Source of the DNA: an uncultured delta proteobacterium
GTDB lineage: Bacteria > Myxococcota_A > Polyangia > Polyangiales > Ga0077539
Reading direction: 5' to 3'
DNA: 6,264 bases
NCBI GenBank assembly: GCA_903860995.1
Contig: CAIOSS010001098.1
Span: 1 to 6,264, forward strand
The notes under the pieces are model-generated. The model searched no databases. It had not been told where the DNA came from and was given only the letters and a program-made list of their open reading frames with translations. The position numbers and the translations under genes were made by a program. Positions 1-5,462 of this stretch are shown here, one piece after another (the first letter of the stretch is position 1; every line of letters begins with the position of its first letter).

Positions 1-1218
1 CCGATCTCCCTCATCCGCCTCCCACCGCTCGTCGGCCGCGAGCGCCCCGCGCACCCCGCGCTGCACCGCGCCGCCCTCGGCCTCTTCGCGCGCGGCCACG
101 CGCTGCTGCTCGCCGGCCTCCACGCCCGCTTCGGCGCCCCCGCCTTCGGCTGGACCGCCTCCCCCCCCCTCAGCACCGCCCGCAGCCCCGGCGCCGGCGC
201 CACCCTCTGGCTCTGCGCCGTCGCCTGCTCCGCGCTGGCCACCCTGCTAGGGTCCTTCGACGTCCTCGCCACCATCGTGGGCGCGCCGAAGCTCCCATGG
301 GCGCGGCTCCCGCTCTCCGCCTGGGGGCATCTCTTCGCCGCCACCCTCAACGCCCTCTTCCTCCCGATCCTCCTCGGCGCGCTCGCGCTGCTCTTCAGCG
401 ACCGCCACCTCGGCACCGCGCTCTTCACCACCCCCTCCCGGCCGGGCGGCGACGCGCTGGTCTATCAGCACCTCTTCTGGATCTTCGGCCACCCCGAGGT
501 CTACATCCTCATCCTGCCCGTGTGGGGCGCGGTCTCCGACGCCCTCGCCCGCGCCGCCGACCGCCCACCCGCCCTCCACCGCGCCGTCGTCGCCGCCATG
601 GCCGCGGTCACCCTGCTCAGCGGGCTCGTCTACGGACACCACCTGCTCACCGCGGGCCTGTCCCCCTTGCTGGCGCAGGGCTTCATGACCCTCACCCTGC
701 TCATCTCCCTGCCCTCCGCCGCCTTCGTCGCCTCGTGGATCGCCACCCTCCACGGCGCCTCGCTGCGCCCCGACGCCGCGGCCTCCTACAGCCTCGCCGC
801 GGTGGTGCTCTTCGTCCTCGGCGGGCTGACGGGCATCCCCCTCGCGCTCGTCAGCACCGACCGCTTCCTCCACGACTCGGCCTTCGTGGTGGGCCACTTC
901 CACCTCGTCATGGCCGCCACCCTCCTCCTCGGCCTCTTCGCGATGCTCCACGAGGCCCTCGGCCGTCTCGGGCTGCGCGCCCCCTCCATCACCGTCGCCC
1001 GCCTTCACGCCTGGACCACCGCGCTGGGCGCCCTCGGGGTCTTCGTCCCGATGCTCCGCCTCGGGCTCGGCGGGGCGCCGCGGCGGCTCTACGCCCCCGA
1101 CCTCTACCGATATCTCCACCCGCTGCTCGCCTGGCAGCGGGTCGCCACCGTGGCCGCCGCGCTGCTGTTCACGGCGCAGCTCGCCTGGCTCATGGCCTGG
1201 TGGCGGGGGCGGCGATGA
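1..1218 (+). CDS. ctaD: Cytochrome c oxidase subunit I (haem-copper oxidase), 5'-truncated by window start
   Basis: This is the catalytic subunit of a proton-pumping terminal oxidase that reduces O2 to water in the cytoplasmic membrane. The frame is open from base 1, so the gene starts upstream; 405 codons are visible. Numbering from the window edge, I see the GWTAxPPLS-type loop (50-58), the GHPEVY motif with CuB ligand H164, E166 and crosslink tyrosine Y168, the two further CuB histidines H213 and H214, the Mg-site pair H291-D292, haem a3 ligand H299, low-spin haem ligand H301, and the PRR haem-propionate arginines (360-362). About eight or nine hydrophobic segments follow in order. GHPEVY and the tyrosine exclude cbb3-type CcoN. 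The early helices, with the other haem a histidine and the D-channel aspartate, lie outside the window. Oddly, the lysine of the usual PTGIKIFSW K-channel motif aligns with F242. The stop overlaps the start of the next gene by ATGA. Confidence 0.93.
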   Translation, partial: PISLIRLPPLVGRERPAHPALHRAALGLFARGHALLLAGLHARFGAPAFGWTASPPLSTARSPGAGATLWLCAVACSALATLLGSFDVLATIVGAPKLPWARLPLSAWGHLFAATLNALFLPILLGALALLFSDRHLGTALFTTPSRPGGDALVYQHLFWIFGHPEVYILILPVWGAVSDALARAADRPPALHRAVVAAMAAVTLLSGLVYGHHLLTAGLSPLLAQGFMTLTLLISLPSAAFVASWIATLHGASLRPDAAASYSLAAVVLFVLGGLTGIPLALVSTDRFLHDSAFVVGHFHLVMAATLLLGLFAMLHEALGRLGLRAPSITVARLHAWTTALGALGVFVPMLRLGLGGAPRRLYAPDLYRYLHPLLAWQRVATVAAALLFTAQLAWLMAWWRGRR

Positions 1219-2057
1219 GAGGCCTCGCGCCCGCCGTGAGCGCCGCGATGTTCGTCGCCGCCGTCGCGGCGGGCTGGGTCTCCACCGGACAACCCCTCCG
1301 TCTCCATTGGACCTCCACCGACCCTGGATCGCCCCCCACCGCCGCCCTCGCCCTGCCCGATCGGGTGATCGCCCTCGACACCCTCCGGGCGGGCTTCGTC
1401 ACCTATCAGCGCCACTGCGCGGGATGCCACGGCGAGGCGGGCGACGGCCGCGGCGCCTCGGGCATCGGGCTCTCTCCGCCGCCACGGGACTTCACCCGCG
1501 GCGCGTTCAAGTTCGCCGCCGTGCCCGCGGGATCGCTCCCGCGCGACGAGGACCTCGCCCGCACCATCCGCCGCGGCCTCGCCGGCACCGCCATGCCCGC
1601 ATGGAGCCTCGGCGAGCGCGAGCTCGACGCCGTGGTGCAGTACCTCAAGACCCTCTCACCCCGCTGGCGCCGCGAGACCCCGCCCGCTCTGGGCGAGGTC
1701 GCCACCGCGCCCGACCCCTGGCGCGACGACCCCGCCGGCGCCGCGCGCGAGGGCGAGCGCGTCTATCACCGCGAGGCCCTCTGCGCGACCTGCCACCCCG
1801 CGTACACCGACGACGCGCCCACGCGCCCGGAGCCCCGCGCGCCCGTCGCCCACCTCGAGGCCGCCTACGGCACGTGGGTGCTCTCGCCCGACTTCCGCAG
1901 GCACCCGATGCGCGCTGGTCGCTCCGTCGACGACCTCCACCGCGCCATCGCCTTCGGCCTCGGCGGCACCCCGATGCCCACCTGGCAGGGCGCCCTCCCC
2001 GACCGCTCGCTCTGGGCGCTCGCCTACTACGTGCGCTCGCTCACGCCGTCGCCGTGA
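1215..2057 (+). CDS. Dihaem cytochrome c, membrane-anchored or periplasmic
   Basis: This is a 280-residue electron-transfer protein with two class I cytochrome c domains. The ATG at 1215 overlaps the oxidase stop (ATGA), which implies translational coupling. The frame stays open far upstream, but this is the start that puts a hydrophobic segment (about residues 6-21) at the N-terminus. That segment is a signal peptide or an uncleaved membrane anchor, and I see no lipobox cysteine. Domain 1 has haem-binding C68-x-x-C71-H72, followed by a GEAGDGRG stretch and probable axial ligand M127 (GTAMPAW). Domain 2 has C190-x-x-C193-H194 and probable ligand M254 (GTPMPTW). The very similar placement of the two methionine motifs suggests an internal duplication. 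From its position the protein probably donates electrons to the adjacent oxidase; that is inference. The 3' end overlaps the convergent minus-strand gene by 17 bp. Confidence 0.9.
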   Translation: MRGLAPAVSAAMFVAAVAAGWVSTGQPLRLHWTSTDPGSPPTAALALPDRVIALDTLRAGFVTYQRHCAGCHGEAGDGRGASGIGLSPPPRDFTRGAFKFAAVPAGSLPRDEDLARTIRRGLAGTAMPAWSLGERELDAVVQYLKTLSPRWRRETPPALGEVATAPDPWRDDPAGAAREGERVYHREALCATCHPAYTDDAPTRPEPRAPVAHLEAAYGTWVLSPDFRRHPMRAGRSVDDLHRAIAFGLGGTPMPTWQGALPDRSLWALAYYVRSLTPSP

Positions 2058-2337
2058 TGGTCTCGAACTCGCGCTCGAGGAAGGTCTCGATCTTCGACCT
2101 GAAGGGCCGCGCGAAGAAGGGCAGCTCGAGCGCCACCGCGATGTGCGACGCGTCGAAGGAGAGGCGGCCGTCAGCCCCGCGGTAGCTGCCCTCGGCGCTC
2201 GTCGACGACGTCCAGCGGTAGTGCGATGCCACGTCGAGGTGGGGATAGCGCGCGGCGTAGACGACCACCTGCGCGTCGATGCGCGCCCGCAGGGCCTCCA
2301 CGGTCGTCGAGTGGCCCCTGCGGAATTCGAGTTTCAT
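2041..2337 (-). CDS. Polyhydroxyalkanoic acid system family protein (PHA_gran_rgn-like)
   Basis: This is a 98-residue soluble protein. It resembles the small family annotated as polyhydroxyalkanoic acid system protein, which is linked to storage-granule formation; the biochemical role is not well defined. Visible features are a short N-terminal strand, MKLEFRRGHS, then a helix with the conserved pattern of alternating Ala, Arg and Leu (residues 12-32). A central β-rich part contains a RWT stretch (41-43), and the family-like ending is LPFFARPFRSKIETFLE (72-88), where the pattern F-x-x-RPF-x-x-KIE is diagnostic. I chose the ATG at 2337 because it is the first ATG in the frame, it matches family length, and AGG lies 9 nt upstream. 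An in-frame TTG at 2418 would add 27 low-complexity residues and reach almost to the photolyase start. No PHA synthase or phasin gene is visible nearby, so the granule link rests on the family match alone. Confidence 0.72.
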   Translation of the reverse strand: MKLEFRRGHSTTVEALRARIDAQVVVYAARYPHLDVASHYRWTSSTSAEGSYRGADGRLSFDASHIAVALELPFFARPFRSKIETFLEREFETITATA

Positions 2338-2426
2338 CGCGCGAAACCTGCGCGCCGGGTCCCGGGACGTCAACCTTCGCGCGACCGCCGCCACGCCGCG
2401 CGGCGCGGAGTCATCCAACGGCCCCC
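2338..2426. promoter_or_regulatory. Divergent intergenic region between the PHA-system gene and the photolyase
   Basis: These 89 bp must carry the promoters of both flanking genes, which point away from each other. A perfect 10-bp palindrome, GTCCCGGGAC, lies at 2359-2368 and is followed by another palindromic hexamer, GACGTC, at 2366-2371. On the minus strand a TTGACG hexamer at 2373-2368 could be a -35 element, but no acceptable -10 follows at normal spacing. A 12-bp GC-only palindrome, CGCCGCGCGGCG, lies at 2394-2405. In DNA this GC-rich such palindromes arise readily by chance. No clear Shine-Dalgarno precedes the photolyase ATG; the nearest purine run, GGAG at 2407-2410, is 16 nt away. 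Confidence 0.35.
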
Positions 2427-3842
2427 ATGCAACGCCCCCTCGTCTGGTTTCGCCGCGACCTCCGCGTCGACGACAACACCGCCCTCCTCGCCGCCGCCGC
2501 GCGCGCCGACGACGGCCTCGTCGCGCTCTACCTGCTCTCCCCGGGCGAGTGGCGCGCCCACGACGACGCCCCGGTCAAGGTCGACTTCTGGCTGCGCAAC
2601 CTCGCGCGCCTCTCCGACGCCCTCCACGCGCTCCACATCCCCCTCGTCGTCGCCACCGCCGAGCACCCCGCGGACATCCCCGCGCTGGTGCGCGACCTCG
2701 CCCGCCGCCACGGCTGCACCGAGGTGCACGCCAACCGCGAGTACGAGGTGAACGAGTCGCGCCGCGACGTCGCCGTGCGCGCCGCCCTCGGCCTCCCGCT
2801 GCACCTGCACGACGACCGCGTGTTGCTCCCGCCCGGCAGCGTGCGCACGCAGTCCGACACGGCCTATACGGTCTTCACTCCCTTCAAGCGGCAATGGATC
2901 ACCGTGCTCGGGTCGTCCCTCCCGACGCCGCGCCCCGGCCCTGGGGCGCAGCGACCCGCGGCGGGCGTCGAGCGCAGCGCCGTGCCCGCCGCGGTGGAGG
3001 GCTTCGCGTCACCCGTCGACCCCGAGGAGTGGCCCGCCGGGGAGGACGCCGCCGCGCAGCGCCTGGAGTCCTTCACCGGGGTCGCGCTCCAGCACTACCG
3101 CAGCGGGCGCGACCTCCCGGCCGTCCGCGGAACCAGCCAGCTCTCCCCCTACCTCGCCGCGGGCGTGATCTCGCCGCGGCGCTGCCTCGCCGCCGCGATG
3201 GCCGCCAACCAGGGGCTCCTCCACGGCGGGCGCGAGGGCCCCGACACGTGGATCTCCGAGCTCTGCTGGCGGGACTTCTACACCCACGTGATGGTGGCCT
3301 TCCCCCGGGTGAGCATGGGGCGGGCGTTTCGCACGGAGACCGATGCGGTGCCCTGGCGCCGGGCCCCGGACGAGCTCCGCCGCTGGTGCGCCGGAGAGAC
3401 GGGCTTCCCCCTGGTCGACGCCGCGATGCGACAGCTCCACGCCACGGGCTGGATGCACAACCGCCTGCGCATGCTGACGGCGATGTTTCTCACCAAGGAC
3501 CTGCTCATCGACTGGCGCGAGGGCGAGCGCTTCTTCATGCGGCACCTCGTGGACGGCGACCTCGCGGCCAACAACGGCGGCTGGCAGTGGTCGTCGTCGA
3601 CGGGCACCGACGCCCAGCCGTACTTCCGTATCTTCAACCCCTCCACGCAGGCCCGTCGCTATGACCCCGACGGGGAATTCGTGCGGCGCTGGGTGCCCGA
3701 GCTGCGCTCGCTCGACACGCGCTCCCTGCTGGCGATGGAGAAGATGGGCCCGCTGGAACGGCGACGGCTTGGCTACCCCGAGGCGATGGTCGATCACGCC
3801 GCGGCGCGGGTGCGCACCCTGGCAGCCTTCAAGGGCGCCTGA
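2427..3842 (+). CDS. phrB: Deoxyribodipyrimidine photo-lyase (class I CPD photolyase)
   Basis: This is a light-driven repair enzyme that splits cyclobutane pyrimidine dimers using FADH-. It has 471 residues, against 472 for the E. coli enzyme, and aligns with it almost without gaps in the C-terminal half. The N-terminal photolyase α/β domain begins LVWFRRDLRVDDN. The FAD domain contains TSQLSPYLAAGVISPR (236-251), substrate-contact residues E278 and W281 in SELCWRDFY, the GWMHNRLRM motif (341-349), and DGDLAANNGGWQW (376-388). The electron-transfer tryptophans correspond to W310, W363 and W386 (E. coli W306, W359, W382). N109 and E110 of the folate-antenna site are kept, but the positions of E. 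coli C292 and K293 are S296 and M297. The ATG at 2427 is chosen because the conserved protein begins directly after it; the upstream extension of the open frame is low-complexity. The gene is monocistronic, with a convergent gene 10 bp downstream. Confidence 0.97.
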   Translation: MQRPLVWFRRDLRVDDNTALLAAAARADDGLVALYLLSPGEWRAHDDAPVKVDFWLRNLARLSDALHALHIPLVVATAEHPADIPALVRDLARRHGCTEVHANREYEVNESRRDVAVRAALGLPLHLHDDRVLLPPGSVRTQSDTAYTVFTPFKRQWITVLGSSLPTPRPGPGAQRPAAGVERSAVPAAVEGFASPVDPEEWPAGEDAAAQRLESFTGVALQHYRSGRDLPAVRGTSQLSPYLAAGVISPRRCLAAAMAANQGLLHGGREGPDTWISELCWRDFYTHVMVAFPRVSMGRAFRTETDAVPWRRAPDELRRWCAGETGFPLVDAAMRQLHATGWMHNRLRMLTAMFLTKDLLIDWREGERFFMRHLVDGDLAANNGGWQWSSSTGTDAQPYFRIFNPSTQARRYDPDGEFVRRWVPELRSLDTRSLLAMEKMGPLERRRLGYPEAMVDHAAARVRTLAAFKGA

Positions 3843-3852
3843 GCGTCGGGGG

Positions 3853-4242
3853 CTATTTGCCCAGGGCCTTGAGCTGCCCCGGCATGGTCACCTGGATGAC
3901 CCCGCCCCAATTGCACATGCACTTCGAGTTCGCGTCGAGGGCGGGGAAGTTCTTGATCATCGCGGAGGGTGAGCCCGGCGCCCACGGGGCCGCGACGGCC
4001 GGGATGCACGGCATCGGGGTGAGCACGCCCAGCGCCGCCGCGGTGGCCGCCACGACCATAGGGTTCGCGGGGGAGCTGCACATCCCGAAGGGCATGACGT
4101 TCTTCATGGGGGTGAAGTCCATGATGTTGGCGATGGGCAGGTTGGAGCCCGTCGTCCCCTTCTCCGGGGTGACCACCATGGCTGACGGGGCCACGCCGAA
4201 GCTGCACTGGAGGAGGGCACTGTTGGCGACCAGGGGGGGCAT
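3853..4242 (-). CDS. DUF4280 domain protein (PAAR-like spike-tip protein)
   Basis: This is a 129-residue protein that I recognise as a DUF4280 member. The family is PAAR-like and is associated with the tips of type VI secretion or extracellular contractile injection systems, where it sits on the VgrG-type spike and can deliver effectors. Family traits are visible: an N-terminal LLQCSFGVAPS segment (10-20), the IANIMDFTPMKNVMPFGMC stretch (37-55), then ATAAALGVLTPMPCIP (66-81), PWAPGSP (86-92), and a closing KCMCNWGG motif (107-114). Five cysteines, C13, C55, C79, C108 and C110, could bind a metal or form disulfides. Almost the whole protein is the DUF4280 core, so it carries no effector domain of its own. 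Its start is well supported by an AAGGAG site 7 nt upstream. No vgrG, sheath or toxin gene is next to it. It converges on the photolyase (10-bp gap) and diverges from the lipid kinase. Confidence 0.85.
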   Translation of the reverse strand: MPPLVANSALLQCSFGVAPSAMVVTPEKGTTGSNLPIANIMDFTPMKNVMPFGMCSSPANPMVVAATAAALGVLTPMPCIPAVAAPWAPGSPSAMIKNFPALDANSKCMCNWGGVIQVTMPGQLKALGK

Positions 4243-4249
4243 CGCGTAG

Positions 4250-4255
4250 CTCCTT
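4250..4255 (-). promoter_or_regulatory. Ribosome binding site of the DUF4280 gene
   Basis: Reading the minus strand, AAGGAG ends 7 nt before the ATG at 4242. It is the strongest Shine-Dalgarno in the window and fixes the start of the gene. Other starts here have weaker or no recognisable sites. Confidence 0.75.
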
Positions 4256-4351
4256 CGCGGGCCTGTGGGTAGGGCCGGGGTGATCGTCGGACCCTATCGC
4301 TCTATCACGACGGCGCCGCCCACATGCGCTATCAAACCGGTCTCCCCACCC
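4256..4351. other. Divergent intergenic region between the DUF4280 and lipid kinase genes
   Basis: This stretch presumably holds both promoters. It is slightly richer in A and T than the neighbouring coding DNA, with three CTATC pentamers (4294, 4302, 4329), and GTGAT (4280-4284) and ATCAC (4304-4308) as a spaced inverted repeat. I could not assign -35 or -10 elements. The lipid kinase frame is open through most of the region (possible upstream ATG at 4265), but its translation there shows no conserved feature. Confidence 0.3.
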
Positions 4352-5299
4352 ATGACCAGCCCCAGACCCCGCATCGGCGTCGTGCTCAACGCCAACGCCG
4401 GACGCACCCGGCGCGACCCCGGCCTCGCCGACCGCCTCCGCGCGAAGCTCACCGACGACGACCTGCTCGTCTCGACGCGCTCGCCTGACGAGCTCTCCGA
4501 CGCGGCCGAGCGCTTCCGCGCGCACGGCGTCACGCTGCTCGCGGTGGTCGGCGGCGACGGCAGCGCGAGCGTCACCCTGTCGACCTTCGCGCGGGTCTAC
4601 GCGCCCGACGCGCTGCCCCCGGTGGCCCTGCTCCGCGGCGGCACGATGAACACCGTCGCCAACGGCTGCGGCGCCCCGCGCGGCAACCCCGCCGCGCTGC
4701 TCGCCTCGCTCGCGCCCCGCGTCCGCTCGGGCAACGGGCTCCACACCTCCCAGCGGTCCACCATCCGCATCGGCGACCGCTTCGGGTTCCTGTTCGGCAC
4801 CGGGGTGGTCGAAGGGTTCCTGCACGCCTACTACGCCAACGGCACCCCGACGCCCCTCAGCGCCGCGGGGGTGCTCGCGCGCGGCGTGGCCTCGGCGCTC
4901 GTGGGTGGGCCCCTGGTGCGGCGCATCGCGTCGCCCTGCCGCGCGTCGGTGGACTTCGCCGACGGCGCCCACTGGCCGCTGCAAGACTACCTCACCATCG
5001 CCGCTGGCACGGTCGACCAGATCGGCCTCGGGTTCCGCCCCTTCCTGCGCTGCGACGAGCGCCCCGAGAGCTTCCACCTGCTGGGCATCTACGCCCCGGT
5101 GGCGGCCCTCGCGCGCGAGCTCCCGCGCATCCGCCTCGCGCGCCCGATGCGCCCCGGCCACGCGCTCGACCGCGTGACCGACCGCGCCGTCATCCGCTTC
5201 GAGGGCGGCGTCGCCCGCTACATGCTCGACGGCGAGATCTTCGAGACCCCGGGCGAGCTCACGCTCACCGCGGGCCCGACGATCACCCTCGTGCGCTGA
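4352..5299 (+). CDS. Diacylglycerol/sphingosine kinase family lipid kinase
   Basis: This is a 315-residue protein of the DAGK catalytic family (YegS/LCB5-like), which transfers the ATP γ-phosphate to a lipid hydroxyl such as diacylglycerol or a sphingoid base. The exact substrate cannot be read from the sequence. The N-terminal nucleotide-binding domain starts IGVVLNANAGRTRR (8-21), with NANAG replacing the usual NPxSG loop. It contains the signature GGDGS (67-71), with Ser where Thr is most usual, and GGTMNTVANG (96-105). The C-terminal β-sandwich domain keeps the metal-coordinating DGE motif (293-295). There is no signal peptide or clear membrane helix, so it is probably a cytoplasmic, membrane-associated enzyme. 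I chose the ATG at 4352 because it lies directly before the first β-strand. No Shine-Dalgarno is visible, so a leaderless or upstream start is possible. It stands alone, divergent from the DUF4280 gene. Confidence 0.87.
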   Translation: MTSPRPRIGVVLNANAGRTRRDPGLADRLRAKLTDDDLLVSTRSPDELSDAAERFRAHGVTLLAVVGGDGSASVTLSTFARVYAPDALPPVALLRGGTMNTVANGCGAPRGNPAALLASLAPRVRSGNGLHTSQRSTIRIGDRFGFLFGTGVVEGFLHAYYANGTPTPLSAAGVLARGVASALVGGPLVRRIASPCRASVDFADGAHWPLQDYLTIAAGTVDQIGLGFRPFLRCDERPESFHLLGIYAPVAALARELPRIRLARPMRPGHALDRVTDRAVIRFEGGVARYMLDGEIFETPGELTLTAGPTITLVR

Positions 5300-5350
5300 C
5301 GCCCGCTGTCCGCCGCCGCGCTCCTCCTCCTCACGTCGGTATTCATTTTC

Positions 5351-5368
5351 TTCCCAAGGCTTCGGGAA
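5351..5368. promoter_or_regulatory. Dyad TTCCC-N8-GGGAA, possible operator
   Basis: TTCCC (5351-5355) and GGGAA (5364-5368) form an inverted repeat whose right half overlaps the possible ECF -35 element. It lies next to the most AT-rich spot of the window (about 5339-5354). It could be a repressor or activator site, or a chance match. It is not a good terminator for the lipid kinase, because no T-run follows on the plus strand. Confidence 0.25.
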
Positions 5369-5390
5369 CCCGCCGCGCAGGCCGCTGTCA
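5365..5390 (+). promoter_or_regulatory. Possible ECF-sigma-type promoter
   Basis: GGAACC at 5365-5370 and GTCA at 5387-5390 are separated by exactly 16 bp. The pattern GGAAC, 16-17 bp, GTC is the common recognition pattern of extracytoplasmic-function sigma factors. Transcription would start near 5396-5398, giving a leader of about 50 nt before the ATG at 5446. A membrane or envelope protein is a typical ECF target. The assignment rests on the motif alone. Confidence 0.4.
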
Positions 5391-5401
5391 CACAGCCCGT
5401 A

Positions 5402-5430
5402 CGCAGCGCCGCATGGAAGCGGACGCTGCG
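5402..5430 (+). other. Stable hairpin in the 5' leader, just before the ribosome binding site
   Basis: CGCAGCGCCGC (5402-5412) pairs with the arm at 5419-5430, made of GCGG, a single bulged A (5423) and CGCTGCG. This gives an 11-bp, nearly all G-C stem with the 6-nt loop ATGGAA. It ends 3 nt before the Shine-Dalgarno AGAGG. No U-run follows, so it is not an ordinary terminator. It may affect translation or mRNA stability of the downstream gene. Confidence 0.5.
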
Positions 5431-5462
5431 CCCAGAGGTGACCCCATGACGACGCTGCGCCC
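5422..5462 (+). repeat. Short direct repeat GACGCTGCGCCC spanning the start codon
   Basis: The 12-mer occurs at 5422-5433, where it includes the right arm of the leader hairpin, and again at 5451-5462, inside codons 2-6 of the gene. Each copy is followed shortly by GTGACCC (5439-5445 and 5463-5469), so the similarity extends over about 20 bp with a small gap. It may be a local duplication. The second copy could also pair with the left arm of the hairpin. Confidence 0.5.
5434..5438 (+). promoter_or_regulatory. Ribosome binding site of the AgmX-like gene
   Basis: AGAGG, continuing into TGA, ends 7 nt before the ATG at 5446. This supports that start for the last gene. The site sits 3 nt downstream of the leader hairpin. 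Confidence 0.6.

Noticed and set aside
247..1119. Minus-strand open frame of 290 codons opposite the oxidase gene
   Set aside because: It is highly repetitive in Glu, Gly and Arg and lies entirely within the oxidase gene, so it is a shadow frame.
297..1214. Upstream extension of the cytochrome c frame back to 297
   Set aside because: This part overlaps the oxidase gene out of frame and is Arg/Pro-rich. The real start is at 1215, where a hydrophobic N-terminus begins.
2226..2426. N-terminal extension of the photolyase frame
   Set aside because: The translation is Arg/Pro-rich, it overlaps the minus-strand PHA gene, and the conserved photolyase N-terminus begins directly after the ATG at 2427.
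3009..3797. Minus-strand open frame of 262 codons opposite the photolyase
   Set aside because: It has no recognisable domain and is fully inside a confidently identified gene.
3829..3872. Possible bidirectional terminator between the photolyase and DUF4280 genes
   Set aside because: Only a 6-bp TCAAGG/CCTTGA stem with a loop of about 30 nt and a 4-bp GGGC/GCCC stem are present, and there is no T-run on either side.
4280..4312. Inverted repeats GTGAT/ATCAC and CGTCG/CGACG upstream of the lipid kinase
   Set aside because: Arms of only 5 bp with offset centres are expected by chance. No promoter elements could be tied to them.
3794..5161. Very long minus-strand open frame (455 codons) across the DUF4280 and lipid kinase genes
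   Set aside because: Its translation is Gly/Arg/Ala/Glu-rich low-complexity with no domain, and it is antisense to two recognisable genes. Long stop-free antisense frames are expected at this GC content.
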